Shown one piece after another: positions 25,901-37,225 of a stretch of 64,000 bases of DNA (within the stretch, counting starts at the first letter, position 1; each line of letters starts with the position of its first letter). This DNA comes from Arabidopsis thaliana (Eukaryota; Streptophyta; Magnoliopsida; Brassicales; Brassicaceae). The notes under the pieces were generated by a model. The model saw nothing but the letters and a program-made list of their open reading frames with translations, had not been told where the DNA came from and ran no database searches. The position numbers and the translations under genes were made by a program. The stretch covers positions 8,494,001 to 8,558,000 of the forward strand of contig NC_003076.8 of the NCBI RefSeq assembly GCF_000001735.4, in the 5' to 3' direction.

Positions 25901-28308
25901 CACAAACCTCTGCCGATGCTAGAAACATCTTGGCTAGTGCTTGTTTCAAGGAGTGTGAGATTTTCTTTGAAAGCCCGAAATCAAGTAAAATTGGACGATG
26001 TTGTGGTTCCTTACTAACAAGAAAATTTCCTGCAAAACAGAGTAGACGTATACTTGTATTAGAATAAATTCTATGCCTAAGCAGCATGGTAGTTACAAGA
26101 CAGATAAAAATTGGCGAACTCCAAAAAAACGATCATGTTTCAGACCATACCTGGATGAGGGTCGCCATTAAAAAACCCATCAACAAATATCTGATGGGCA
26201 TATGCACGAGTGATCTCTTCAACGATCTTTTGTTTATCCACACCAAAAGCATCTAGAGATTCCACATCATTCAAACGTACTCCATCCATGTACTCCAGAA
26301 TGAGTACACTCTCAGACGACTGTCATTTAGAGTAACAAAGGAGGTGTAAGAGGTAAGTAGCAGGAAAACAAAAAAGGAATAAACATCTTTCAGCTTCTAA
26401 AGTCATTAAATTTCTAATGCTGAGTTTAAGTCTACGCTGAATATCTGAGACAATCTGTGTTACACAGTAGGTACACTCGTCCCCTACTTCTAACGCATTT
26501 TCTAAGCAATACCAAATATAGAAAACGTGCAACATCAGAGATACAATGACACAACAATACCATCAGTAACCATGACTGATCCGTCTATATAGAAATTTCT
26601 TTAGCATTTGAATGTCTCTAGTTATTTTCACTAAGGGCATTGATGTTTGATGTTTCCATCCTAGACTTAAAAACTGTATATATGTATGCTTCAGATTAGG
26701 ACGAGAGTATTAAAGATAAGAACCTGAATAATATCTGGAATCAAGACATCAACCCGATTGGCACTTCTAACTTCATCATTTGTCTTCTTGCACCCGAGAT
26801 TCCCGGATACTGTTCTAGTATTTTCTACATATTATGAAACAAAACAAAAAGGGGAAAACTCAGGAAATACAGTTCACAGTGACTGTAGCATGAACCTGAA
26901 AAATGCTCAGTCTAGTGAAGGAACTAAAGACACAGAATTCTGCCTATTTTTACCGTGTTATCTCGATCATAGCCATTTTTGAGAATTAAAATGAGCATGT
27001 GATTAGAATGGTAGGACTTAAGAGCATGCATAATCTAAACTCGAAAATTGTCAACGCAAGAAAGATTGACAGAGATGAGTACCAAGCCAGCAAAGTCTAT
27101 CTCAGAACCACTAGCTCATCCCTTGAACTTGATCATGGAAGGCAATCACAAGCTTTGGTGCTATTATAGTTTATCACAGAATGAAATTTAAGGCTATTCA
27201 TTATTAATGCAAGTGAAGCATACCAGCTTCAATATTGAAGTCTAGTTCTCTTGGAGCTTCCTTGCACCATTCATCTATCATGGGATTAAAATTGTACTGT
27301 GGTTCCGCCCACGCAATCCAGTCAACAATGGACTTTGCATTCTTTAAGTCCTGTTAAGAAATGAAAAGAGAAGACAAGTTGAAAGAAGTGTGAACAGTCA
27401 TACAATAGCTAATAGCTCTTACTGTTCATATCAAATGCTTCAAAACGAAAAAAGACCAGACCTCCAAAATAATCGCTCTAATGCCATCATGCTGAACTTT
27501 AACAACCACATCCTGCCCGTTAGCTAGAGTTGCACGATGAACCTGAGCTATCTACAAAACAGAGAGGAGCTCACTATAAAACAAAGCATATGAACTTTAC
27601 CGAAACATTTGGCTTCCCAGGCTCAAACAGATTTCAGAATGTTACCGAAGCAGTTGCCAAAGGCTCGTCAACAAAATCGGTGAACAAAACATCCATGGAA
27701 TTCCCTAGTTCTCTTTCAATAGTTCGACAAACCTGACAAAAAGAAGGTACATATACAGCTTATTAATATATCAACAAGGACACCATATTATAAATAAAGA
27801 GCAGTCCCATATCAGAGAACTTTAAAATCATACCACATTGACATAATATCAAAAAAATACTTTTCTTTCTTTGTATATCCTCTAATGTTAACATTAAGGT
27901 AGATTTTACAAACCTCCTGCAACGGACGAGGAGGTAGCGAGTCTTGCAACTGAGTGAGAAGAGATATATAAGCCTGAGGTAAAACATCAGCACGAGTAGA
28001 TAGATACTGCCCAAGTTTCACCCATAACCCTTCCAATTCCACAATCAAATTCAAAACCCGCTTAGCATTACGATCATGAGCTTTATCCCATAAAGCAGGA
28101 ACTTTAGACTTCTTAATCCACTTCTCCTTTTGCTGAACACCCTTCACTCACAAATACAAAAATTCTGACTTTCGAAAATACTCTAGAAGATAATGAGAGA
28201 AAGAGATTAGAAAACAGAGAATCAGAAGCTTACCTTATAATCGAGGTAAATAAGTATAGCTATAGAGAAGACTTTCATTCGTCTTCTATAAATGTTTCCC
28301 AAACCCAT
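22902..28308 (-). CDS. ABC1 atypical kinase fused to a serine beta-lactamase-like domain
   Basis: About 18 exons on the minus strand encode a protein of roughly 1,000 residues starting MGLGNIYRRR (ATG at 28308). Exon 1 is 28234-28308, exon 2 27914-28141, and the last begins near 23782 and ends at the stop codon at 22902. The N-terminal half is an ABC1/UbiB/COQ8 kinase-like domain. It has KLGQ (residues 67-70), an Ala-rich ATASIAQVH loop, VVVKVQH, ELDFNIEAEN, GDPHPGNF and LLDFGLSK. The C-terminal half is a class C beta-lactamase/penicillin-binding-like domain. It has the SVTKG (SxxK) nucleophile motif, HVLNHTSG, YHYLTFGWL and FGHSGLGG, with a Lys-rich insertion between the last two. Family knowledge links ABC1 proteins to organelle quinone/lipid metabolism and eukaryotic beta-lactamase-like proteins to LACTB-type hydrolases. 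The joint function is unknown. I recall it as At5g24810. Confidence 0.93.
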
Positions 28309-28869
28309 CGATACAAATTTATGAAAGAATCTCTTGATAATTTCTGATAGTCTAACGAAAAACGATAAGAGAGAATCCAACACTAGTGACCACCACCGTT
28401 TATTCTACAATAATCAGATCAAAAAGAGAGATTTTTTTTTAAGTTCTTCAAATTCTGAAATCAAAAGAACCCAGATCGTAGGGAAAGTACAAATTCAAGA
28501 TTAAGGAAAAAAACTTAAGATTAAGAGGACCCAGATCGTCAAAATGAGATTTTTGGAAGCAAAAATTTCACCTGGAAAGAGCCAGAATTGATTCCACGAA
28601 ATCGCGAATTCCGCATTTATAAAATTAAGTGGTGGGATTAGAATATTCTACGTTTGAATTAGCTTTCTAGGAAAAGTTCGCAGCTTTCGGGTAGGTGAGA
28701 GAGCTTAACGTAAGAATTACAAAGACAAAGACGAAGACGAAGACAAAGATCTACGGAGAAAAAACGCGTCATGCGTTTTTGCGATGAGACGAAAAGTAAA
28801 ACCCCCGCGAAGCAATTGATTCTATACCGCAGATTCCTATGGGACCCACACATCTCTTTTTCTGATTCT

Positions 28870-28936
28870 GTTGGGCTTTTTATTTTACGCGTTATGGGCC
28901 CAATAAGCCCAAGTTACTGTGATCGTCAATGGGCCA
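28870..28936 (-). promoter_or_regulatory. Site II cluster in the promoter of the ABC1/beta-lactamase gene
   Basis: Four GGGCC/GGGCT/AGCCCA elements occur within about 65 bp (at about 28871, 28894, 28906 and 28930), some 560-630 bp upstream of the ATG. The leader between them and the ATG probably contains a 5' UTR intron. Site II clusters are typical of broadly expressed genes for organelle proteins. Confidence 0.5.
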
Positions 28937-29405
28937 CGTCATCTAATATATGCTTGTCAGTTGTCACGGTAGATGCGTTTAGTAACCAACCCACCTGCAT
29001 ATATAAACCACACATGCCACATGTAGAAATAACAAAAACATATACTACTGTAACTAAATTATTTAAAAATTATAGTTGTAACGTGTAAGTACAAACTACT
29101 TTATATTTAGTTCTAAGATATAGTATTAGTCATACATATAAAAATTAGTGTCGATTATATACGTTATAACTTATAAAAATGTTATAACTTATAAAAATGT
29201 TAGGCAATTTTCATACTAATAAACATTTAAAACGTTATTATTATTGTTTTATTTTTTCTGACAGCGTAAAACATTATTTCATGCAAGCCAAGGTGCAACA
29301 CTATCGTAAAAAACAAGGATAATTTAAATACAATACCTCATATAAAAAGTAGCTAATAACTTAAGAATGTTTTGGGAGCATTAAGCTATACAAAACCAAA
29401 GAAAC

Positions 29406-31297
29406 ATGGTTTCATCAAACTCACTCTTTCTTCTTGTTCTTCTTCTGCTCCTCTTCACTGTACTAACTCATAACTCTAGCCTTGAAGATGATCTCCCGAA
29501 TGATATACCGAACGGCTTTTTCTTACCTTTCGAATCTAATCTTTACGTTGAGATCACCATTGGAACCCCAACACGAACCTTTAACCTCAAGCTAGACTCT
29601 TCTACACATCTCACATGCCTCGATAATGATGATGACCACCAATGCTCCCTCTCAGACAAATCTTCCAACACTTTCTCTACAATCTCTTGCAATAACTCTT
29701 CTCTTTGTCCTCATGTCTCCACCAATTACACTAACTATTTCAACGCAACAACAACAAACACAACAACTTCTGTCTCTCTTCTCTGCACTCCTTCCGATTT
29801 CTGCCGCTACGAGGCCTCTCCCTCTAGCTCCGGCTACCTTGTCTCCGACACACTTCAGTTAACTTCCTCAATCACCGACCAAGAAAACTCTCTCTCTATA
29901 GTGCGAGGGTTTGTCTTTGGCTGCGGGGCTAGAAACCGTGCGACGCCGGAGGAAGACGGTGGTGGCGTCGACGGGAGACTTAGTCTAACGACTCACCGTT
30001 TCTCGCTCCTCTCTCAGCTACGTCTCACAAGATTTTCACACTGTCTTTGGCCTTCCGCAGCCGGGTCGCGTAACTACATCCGTCTCGGATCAGCGGCTTC
30101 GTACGGCGGCGATATGGTGTTGGTTCCGATGTTAAACATGACGGGGACGGAAGCTTACTCGTATCACGTTGCTCTCTTCGGGATCAGTCTTGGCCAACAG
30201 AGGTATAAACATATCACTCGTTTGATGTTTTGATTATATTTTTAATTTACTCCATTAAACCTAGCTACGACTATCCCCTTTGCATAATCTCTCATGAGTG
30301 TCTTAAAAACTAACCATAGTTATAATTAAAGACATTTTCCTTTTTGGATGTCAAAAATATCTTCTCTAAGACATTAAGACAATTTAGACACTTAAAAAGG
30401 AAAATGTCTTTAATTTTAATCTTGATTAGTCTATTTTTACCATGGTTGATCTTGGAGACATCAATGAGAGGTTATGCAATGTAGATGCTCTAACATTTTG
30501 TTGGGGTTAATTTGTTTAAACTTTAAACCCTAGCTAACATAGCTACGTAAACATTTGATATAATATACGTTTTAACAACAAATTTCATAGACTCAAACAT
30601 TTGATATTTGGATTTCGATTAATAGTTTGCGTTAAAAGGTGTTTTTTTTTTTCCAAATAAAACCTACATATTGAACACCATTTTATTAATTATTTGAATA
30701 ATACTTTTAAACAAGAAAAATATTTTGTATTTTAAGAAAATGGTTTTCTAACGTTTCACATAAAAGATAAAACCACAAACGTGCAAGTTAGTATTTAAAA
30801 CAATCAAGCTCTTTTTTCTCTAAATGTAAATATCCATTATATTGTTTCTCATGATCTTTTTTTTTATTAGAATGAGAAGCAATGAGAGTAGTGGAATAGC
30901 AATAGACGTTGGGACTTACTACACGAGTCTAGAGCCATCACTCTACGAGGAGGTGAAGGAAGAGCTAACGGCGCAGATTGGACCAGCGGTCGCATACGAA
31001 GTGAACGAACTAATGTGTTTCACAACCGAGGTTGGGTTAGAGATAGATTCATTGCCTAAACTCACTCTTCATTTCCAAGGATTAGATTACACTATCTCAA
31101 ACAAAGGACTTTATCTCCAAGACAGCCCATCTTCTCTCTGCACGGCTTTGGTCAGATCATCGATGAAAGATGAGGAAAGGATTAATGTGCTTGGAGCATC
31201 AGCTTTTGTTGATCATGCAGTTGGGTATGACACTTCACAGAGGATGCTTGCCTTTCAACAAAGGGATTGTTTGGCCGATTTCGTAGATGGTATGTAG
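29406..31297 (+). CDS. Aspartic protease-like protein (pepsin A1 family) with altered catalytic motifs
   Basis: Two exons, 29406-30202 and 30871-31297, encode 407 residues. The N-terminal signal peptide (about residues 1-21) is strongly hydrophobic. The fold is that of plant A1B/nucellin-like aspartic proteases: YVEITIGTPTRTFNLKLDSS, then FVFGCGARN, RLSLTTHRFSLLSQL, SHCLWP, and in exon 2 GIAIDVGTYYTSLEPSLY. The two catalytic aspartates are D64 and D278. The usual D-T/S-G triads are DSS and DVG here, so the first Gly and the second Thr/Ser are replaced and activity may be reduced or lost. Several N-x-S/T sites and many cysteines fit a secreted glycoprotein. The intron holds a foldback element. 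I recall it as At5g24820. Confidence 0.9.
30281..30478. mobile_element. Foldback/MITE-like inverted repeat in the aspartic-protease intron
   Basis: The ends TGCATAATCTCTCAT (30281-30295) and ATGAGAGGTTATGCA (30464-30478) are inverted copies with one mismatch. Inside, ATTAAAGACATTTTCC (about 30328) and its inverse near 30395-30415 are an essentially perfect second pairing block, so the whole 198 bp folds into a long hairpin. No target duplication is obvious and no transposase is present. It lies wholly inside the intron and should be spliced out. Confidence 0.7.
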
Positions 31298-33380
31298 TAA
31301 ACTTTTTGAGTTTTAATTAGTCTTTTTATTATCCAAATAATTGTTATAAATATTTGTAGACATTATCATACATGATAATGTTCATGTTTATTTTGTTATT
31401 CCAACTTGCGACGTAGAGCATTGCAACTTAATAAACTGGCACAAATTAAAATAGCAAATTTTCAAAAATTCGAAGTTGACACTTTTCAGAAATATTTACC
31501 GGACAAGTAAACAATATAACCATGGATCTCGACTTGTGTCTTACCCGAGATCAGAAGTTGTATTCTTACCATTAAAACATTTATAATGGTCAATTTGCCA
31601 ATTATCACTAAGTCACTTTGTAGAATAAGTTGTGGATATGCATGCAAGAAGTTGACAAATGTCAATAAATTTAGAAAACTAAGCAACGAAATCACTTCCC
31701 TATCTAATGATGAAAAAGTCATTTCAAAAACATTATCTTAGCTTTCAGGTTTGGATATTTACATGTCCCGACATATATGCAATGAGATAGGGGCGGTGCA
31801 TTTGTTGGCGGCGCCACACCTTTTAGGTTCCATTTTTGGTTTTCCATTTATTTCACATTTAAGATGATATCTATGTACATATGTCTATCTATAGAAGTTC
31901 TCAGGAAAAAATGTTCTAAAAGAAAAGTCCTTTAATACCTAATTAAGCCATACTAATACTGTCTAAGTATAACAACCTTGCAGGTTTATATCAGTGTTAT
32001 TGTGTTACCTACTAAACATGTACATATATGTTAGGTAGTGGAATCTTCTTTTAAAAAAATTAAAACTATTTTTGAGATCTATAACTACATATCATCAAGT
32101 AATTAACCCATCGAATCCACTAATACTAAACACCGGTTATGCTATATCCATTCTTAAATAAGGAAGGTCACTAGACCCATATATAAGCTTGAGTCAAGTC
32201 CTCCTTGTGACAGTCTTAAGCCTTATTTCAAATAAAGAAATATAACTTCGGTAATTTTAAAAGTAACCAATGTTTGGTTTGAGGTGAGGTTTGTATGAAT
32301 TAAGGTGAAACCAAAGTATTGATCCAAAACCAAAAACACCAATAGTACTATTGGTTATTTTGTTAAAAGATTGAAGGTACGAATAATTGACAACACATCC
32401 TATATGTATGTTGCTAATGCTATGCACATTAATATGTCGAGATTTAGAAACATGAATAAATAAGCAAATCTTTTACTATTTGCGCAAATCTGTAAAATAA
32501 AGGTATACTCAGATCTGTAATGTTTCTTTATATATATTCTCCTTCTCGGTTTTTCTTGATTCTTATTTAGCATGGAGGCCAATCACCACTAATGCAATAA
32601 TTCTTTGACTTCAAGATTTTTCTAAACAAGTAAAATGTAGTAGGACCGTTGCGCGCACCAGCTAGCTTACTTATTCCTATCCCTTTCCATGTGGTTCCTT
32701 TCGGAAAAAAAAGTATCATTAATTATATCGAATTATTATTTAGGCCGGTGTTACATAAATTTGTATACAATATAAAGTAGTTTTTTATATATATAATATA
32801 CCAAAGTTGTTTACAAATTTTACACATGAGATATGTATAAATCAAATACCTTATCATGCGTCTTTTACAACCAAGAAATTCATCCACCTAATTTAGTTGA
32901 TATACTTCACGCGACATCAATTTCATTTTGCTACATTATCATATATTGATATTGTTAATAGTTTTGGACTTTTATGGAGTTTTATGATCTAATTTTAGTC
33001 CGCATATCTCTCCCGAACAAAGGCCATGAAAGATATTGACATATAAACTTTCTTCTAAATATGTAGCATTCTTAAATTTGGAAAAACTTATTAAACATTT
33101 TGTAATTGATTTAACTTAAAAACAAAATAGATACCCATATAATAAGTTAGACTAAGAGAATCGATTGATGTAAAGATTTTGTGAAGTGTACAAGATTTTA
33201 TGAGTGGATGGTGGAAAGGCCGGCCGTGAGAAAGGCCGAGTCTTTTGACATTATACCATAAGTGTTTGAGCACTAGAGCCACTTGCTATAGGAATCTTTA
33301 GCTGATGGTCGAATAATTATATCACCAAATATGTAAAATATATATAATATTGGACCGGAGAGGTTGTATAGTTTATATGT
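31298..33380. other. AT-rich intergenic spacer
   Basis: This holds the 3' flank of the aspartic-protease gene and the upstream region of MIR169B. No protein gene or clear transposon was recognised. Confidence 0.5.
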
Positions 33381-33388
33381 CTCTCTCT

Positions 33389-33396
33389 TATAAATA
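33389..33396 (+). promoter_or_regulatory. TATA box of MIR169B
   Basis: TATAAATA lies about 100 bp upstream of the hairpin and is followed by a CT-rich stretch (ACACACTCTCTCTCTC) usual at plant pol II start regions. Confidence 0.6.
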
Positions 33397-33489
33397 CTTC
33401 ATATCACTCCACTCCCTAAACCATCACAACTACACACACTCTCTCTCTCAGATTGATGTACATTCTTGCCCAACGGAGTAGAATTGCAT

Positions 33490-33625
33490 GAAGTGGAGTA
33501 GAGTATAATGCAGCCAAGGATGACTTGCCGGAACGTTGTTAACCATGCATATGAATAATGTGATGATTAATTATGTGATGAACATATTTCTGGCAAGTTG
33601 TCCTTCGGCTACATTTTGCTCTCTT
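33490..33625 (+). ncRNA. MIR169B: miR169 precursor hairpin
   Basis: The mature miRNA CAGCCAAGGATGACTTGCCGG is at 33511-33531. It is an exact match to the miR169b/c sequence I know. The opposite arm GGCAAGTTGTCCTTCGGCTAC (33592-33612) pairs with it, with the loop in between, and the outer arms (GTAGAGTATAATG before, CATTTTGCTCTC after) extend the stem. miR169 guides cleavage of NF-YA (HAP2) mRNAs and responds to drought and nitrogen status. There is a single hairpin here, with no second copy nearby. Confidence 0.95.
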
Positions 33626-36600
33626 CTTCTCATGCAAACTTTCCTTGGGATATTCTACCTTTTCATTCATTCAAATCTACGATGTGAAACGGATTAACAT
33701 CGACCGTATGAGTATTTATACATATATGTCCATATATACATTTTTATATGAAAAGTTGCATTTATTTTATTGAAGCTTAATTAACAAAACCAAAAGGGTG
33801 TTTCTCTTTCTTTTCTTTTACAAAACATCTTTGATCTTTATTTAAAAGAAGATATATTTATTATAAAAAAAACCTTTGATGAGTAAGAGATCGAAATAGA
33901 GATTTTATACGTGATTAATTATGATCTACATACTGATATTAGACCAACTAAAATCCATGGGCAAAAGGATTGGCGAATATTGTCTGCATTTTATCATTTC
34001 ACATGTTTAATATTTTATTCTATATATAGTCACAATAGGAAAGTATATGATTGTCATGCAGGTTTTGGGAGCCAAAAACAAAACCCTTAGGCTTACATTA
34101 GGATGATTCTAACCTCTACAGGGAACAAGTTGGCTTGCATTAACCTTATCTGTACGGACCAAACGGGTGGAACATACCAAAAAACAGTACCAATCAGATC
34201 TAAGAGATACAAATCAATTTTTGGCATGCTCATTGACCCACTCGTAGGTTGTTTTCTTAGTGATCAACTCATATGTAATTTTACGTAACAATCAAGGAAA
34301 AATATGTAAAAGCTATGAAGAAAAGAGAAAAGAAGCCGAAATTTCTGGAAGTATGTTGAAATGTGCGTTGTCGGTTTTGGGAATCTAAGGTACTGTGAGC
34401 CGACAAAAGTAGAGATGTAATAAAGATTTTGGTCAGGCAATCATAAATCCAAATCTTTCTGCATTTTATAACAATGACGCTCATCATCACTTTCCTCTTC
34501 AATATGTCTCAGCTTTTACTTACGTGCGTTATCATCATGTTCCTATAACGTATCATCTCTAACTTTTTATTTAAACAATCTGCGGAGCATATATAAAGAA
34601 CCGGATAGGACAAGAACAAAACGTCACCGTTTATATGAGAAAGCAAAGCCCACTCACTCTCAGTTTTGATATGTTTTTATGAATAGTATCACCAGCCGCA
34701 TCTATTCATTCACACTAATAACGATATTTATAAGCTAATTATGGATTTTAAATTTACGTACATTGTGAATTTCTATGTTAGGTAACATAAGTATAATTCA
34801 TTATAAGGAACAATGCATTTTCACATACTGCAGTGCACATTATTAATAAACAATAGTGTCTAACATATTGCAATGCACGTTACTTGATCCAACTCTCTAT
34901 CCTATTTTGGGTTGAGAGGAAGAACATTTTTTGAATTGGCCGTCATTTGGTACGTACAAATGGTTGAACATGATTGCGACTAATTTTATTTTTTATATAT
35001 CGTTAAAAAAATTTCTGAATAGAATCTTCAAGTAATTTGAGACGTCTCTAGTATAGTGCCTAATATTTCGTCTCTACTAATGTCTAATACGGGTTCAATC
35101 ACAAGGACTCATCCATGTAGTGAGTAAGATACCAAAGTACTCTTCAGTAATTTTAGTCGACAATATTTTGTTTTTAGCGTGTGAATTAAGTTTCCATATA
35201 TGATACGTACCCAATTTTTGACCTTTGTACTTATGATACATAAAATATTTACGCGTCGAACGTTATGTATATACGTATGATATAATTTATTTTTATTTTG
35301 TGTGGGGGAAAATGACAGTTGAGCTTCAAGTTGATTGAGAGACCAGGCCTACTATACAAAGAGAAGCGATTAGCACCAAAAAACAATAGTAGTACGGTTG
35401 TATTTGTCGGATCTATCATGGTCTCCATTAAGTAAAATATATTCATTTAATATTCATGAAGTAGTGGTCGATATAAAATCCAAAGATTCTGATTAGGAAA
35501 GTGGGAAATTGAGGAAATATATGAGAACGTGAAGGTGGCGGTCTTACCTAAAATGGATAAGGCCATTAAAAGATTCGAGCCTACGAATACGAAGGATAAA
35601 TATGAATATGTATAGTGTATTATTTTGATTTAGTATAAGAAAAGCTGTGATTGGTTGATTCTTCCCTCGCGTTACCTTTTTGTTTTGCAAGTTGACTACT
35701 TGACACACACTTTATAAGACATATGTGAATATGTATTGTAATACACCATAGTAATATAAGTAGGTCGGTCATACATTTGTATCAATATGAATAATTAATC
35801 CACAAATCTTTTAGCCATAGATAACACAGAGATGGCTCTTGATTTTATTTCCTGTTTTGGGGGTTATGACATGAGTTCATTTCACATGATGTCGTTATTT
35901 TGAAGCAAATTATATTTGAAATCGTTGTGAAAATACTCGAACTATTAACTATGTTTGATCTTTCAATTGCAGATGAAACTTTTAAACACTAGACCACCAT
36001 AAACTACATATGAGTGGATTGTTGTAATCTTGTAAAATCTTGATCTTAAGGGATTGTTCTACGTCTATTTATTTTTTGGATATTGTAGACCTTAACTATG
36101 TAACGAAACTTTCCCCACTACTCCCCACTATCAACTGTATGAAATTGATAATTAATCACCTAAACTTTTGTTTCCACTCCGAAAACACCTTTAAAAGAAA
36201 AAACACCTAAAATTGCATCTCACATATATAAATTTTATAAAAACTTCCAACAAGAAAAAGTAATTATTTTTATAGTTTGGAAATTTGTTGTTTAGGTTTT
36301 TCTTTTTTCCCCGTTTTTCGATTTAAAAGCCTTAGGGATTGTTATTAATATCAATCTGGTTTTAGATTTTCTAATTTTTTTTTTAAATGACTTTAATAAT
36401 TAAAAAAAAAAACATTATAACCTATTGCTAGAGAGTTTTCTATAATTATTTTGATTAGTTTTTCACAATCTTTAAAAATTTCTCAAACAATATCTCTATT
36501 TTAATAATATTTTCATGATTTTATTTTGTAAAGAAAAGTATAAAAAGTCATAAATCAATAACATAATAATTTAATTCATTAAAAATCATAGATTCTTTTG

Positions 36601-36890
36601 TTTTAATTGAATAACACAAAAAAATTAATGACATTTATAAAAATATGAATCCAAAACTTCAGATTTATAAAGATTCTATATTACTTTTATAGTGTTTAAA
36701 ATAATAACACCAAATTTTAACAAACTTATTAAATAATAACAGATTCTACGTAATGTATTAATATTTTAAGTGATGAAAACTCTATTTAAATCATAAACCA
36801 ATAACACTGTTTTTAAAGTGATTATGAAACTAGTCCAAAAATAAAGAAAAATCATGAAACTAAGCCCCGTATTAAACCTATTAAGGATAG
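33626..36890. other. Long AT-rich spacer between MIR169B and the PPR gene
   Basis: About 3.2 kb without a supported coding region. The open frames are short and of low-complexity composition. The stretch 36180-36780 is particularly AT-rich, with poly-A/T runs. Confidence 0.5.
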
Positions 36891-36892
36891 TT

Positions 36893-36928
36893 AATGGGCC
36901 ATAGCCCAAAACAAGCAAGAACCCTAAA
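36893..36928 (+). promoter_or_regulatory. Site II plus telo-box promoter of the PPR gene
   Basis: ATGGGCCATAGCCCA (site II pair) is followed within 20 bp by AACCCTAA (telo-box, 36920-36927). This pairing marks promoters of plant genes for translation and organelle proteins. The PPR start codon is about 300 bp downstream. Confidence 0.65.
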
Positions 36929-37225
36929 TTTTCGTCATCTTCATCACACGTGCCCAGAACCAAGAGCTTACCTCGGCATCTGATTTAGCAATCTGGATCA
37001 GGTCTGCAATTTCTGATGATTCACTCTCCATTGTTGTAAATCTATGTTTCAGCTTATGATCAAAAACCAATGCGTATGAATCGTCTATGTTCACCAAATC
37101 AGTACACGTAAAAGCGAATGTGATTTCTCTAATTCTACCGGAGAGCTTATTCAAACCTGTAATTCGCTTCGTGTTTTGCGTATACGTCTGCTCAATCTTC
37201 AAGATCATAACTTTTTGATTAACCT

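Noticed and set aside
36924..37208. Minus-strand open frame of 94 residues upstream of the PPR gene
   Set aside because: It overlaps the PPR 5' leader and promoter, has no recognisable domain, and the site II/telo-box arrangement is best explained by the plus-strand PPR gene.
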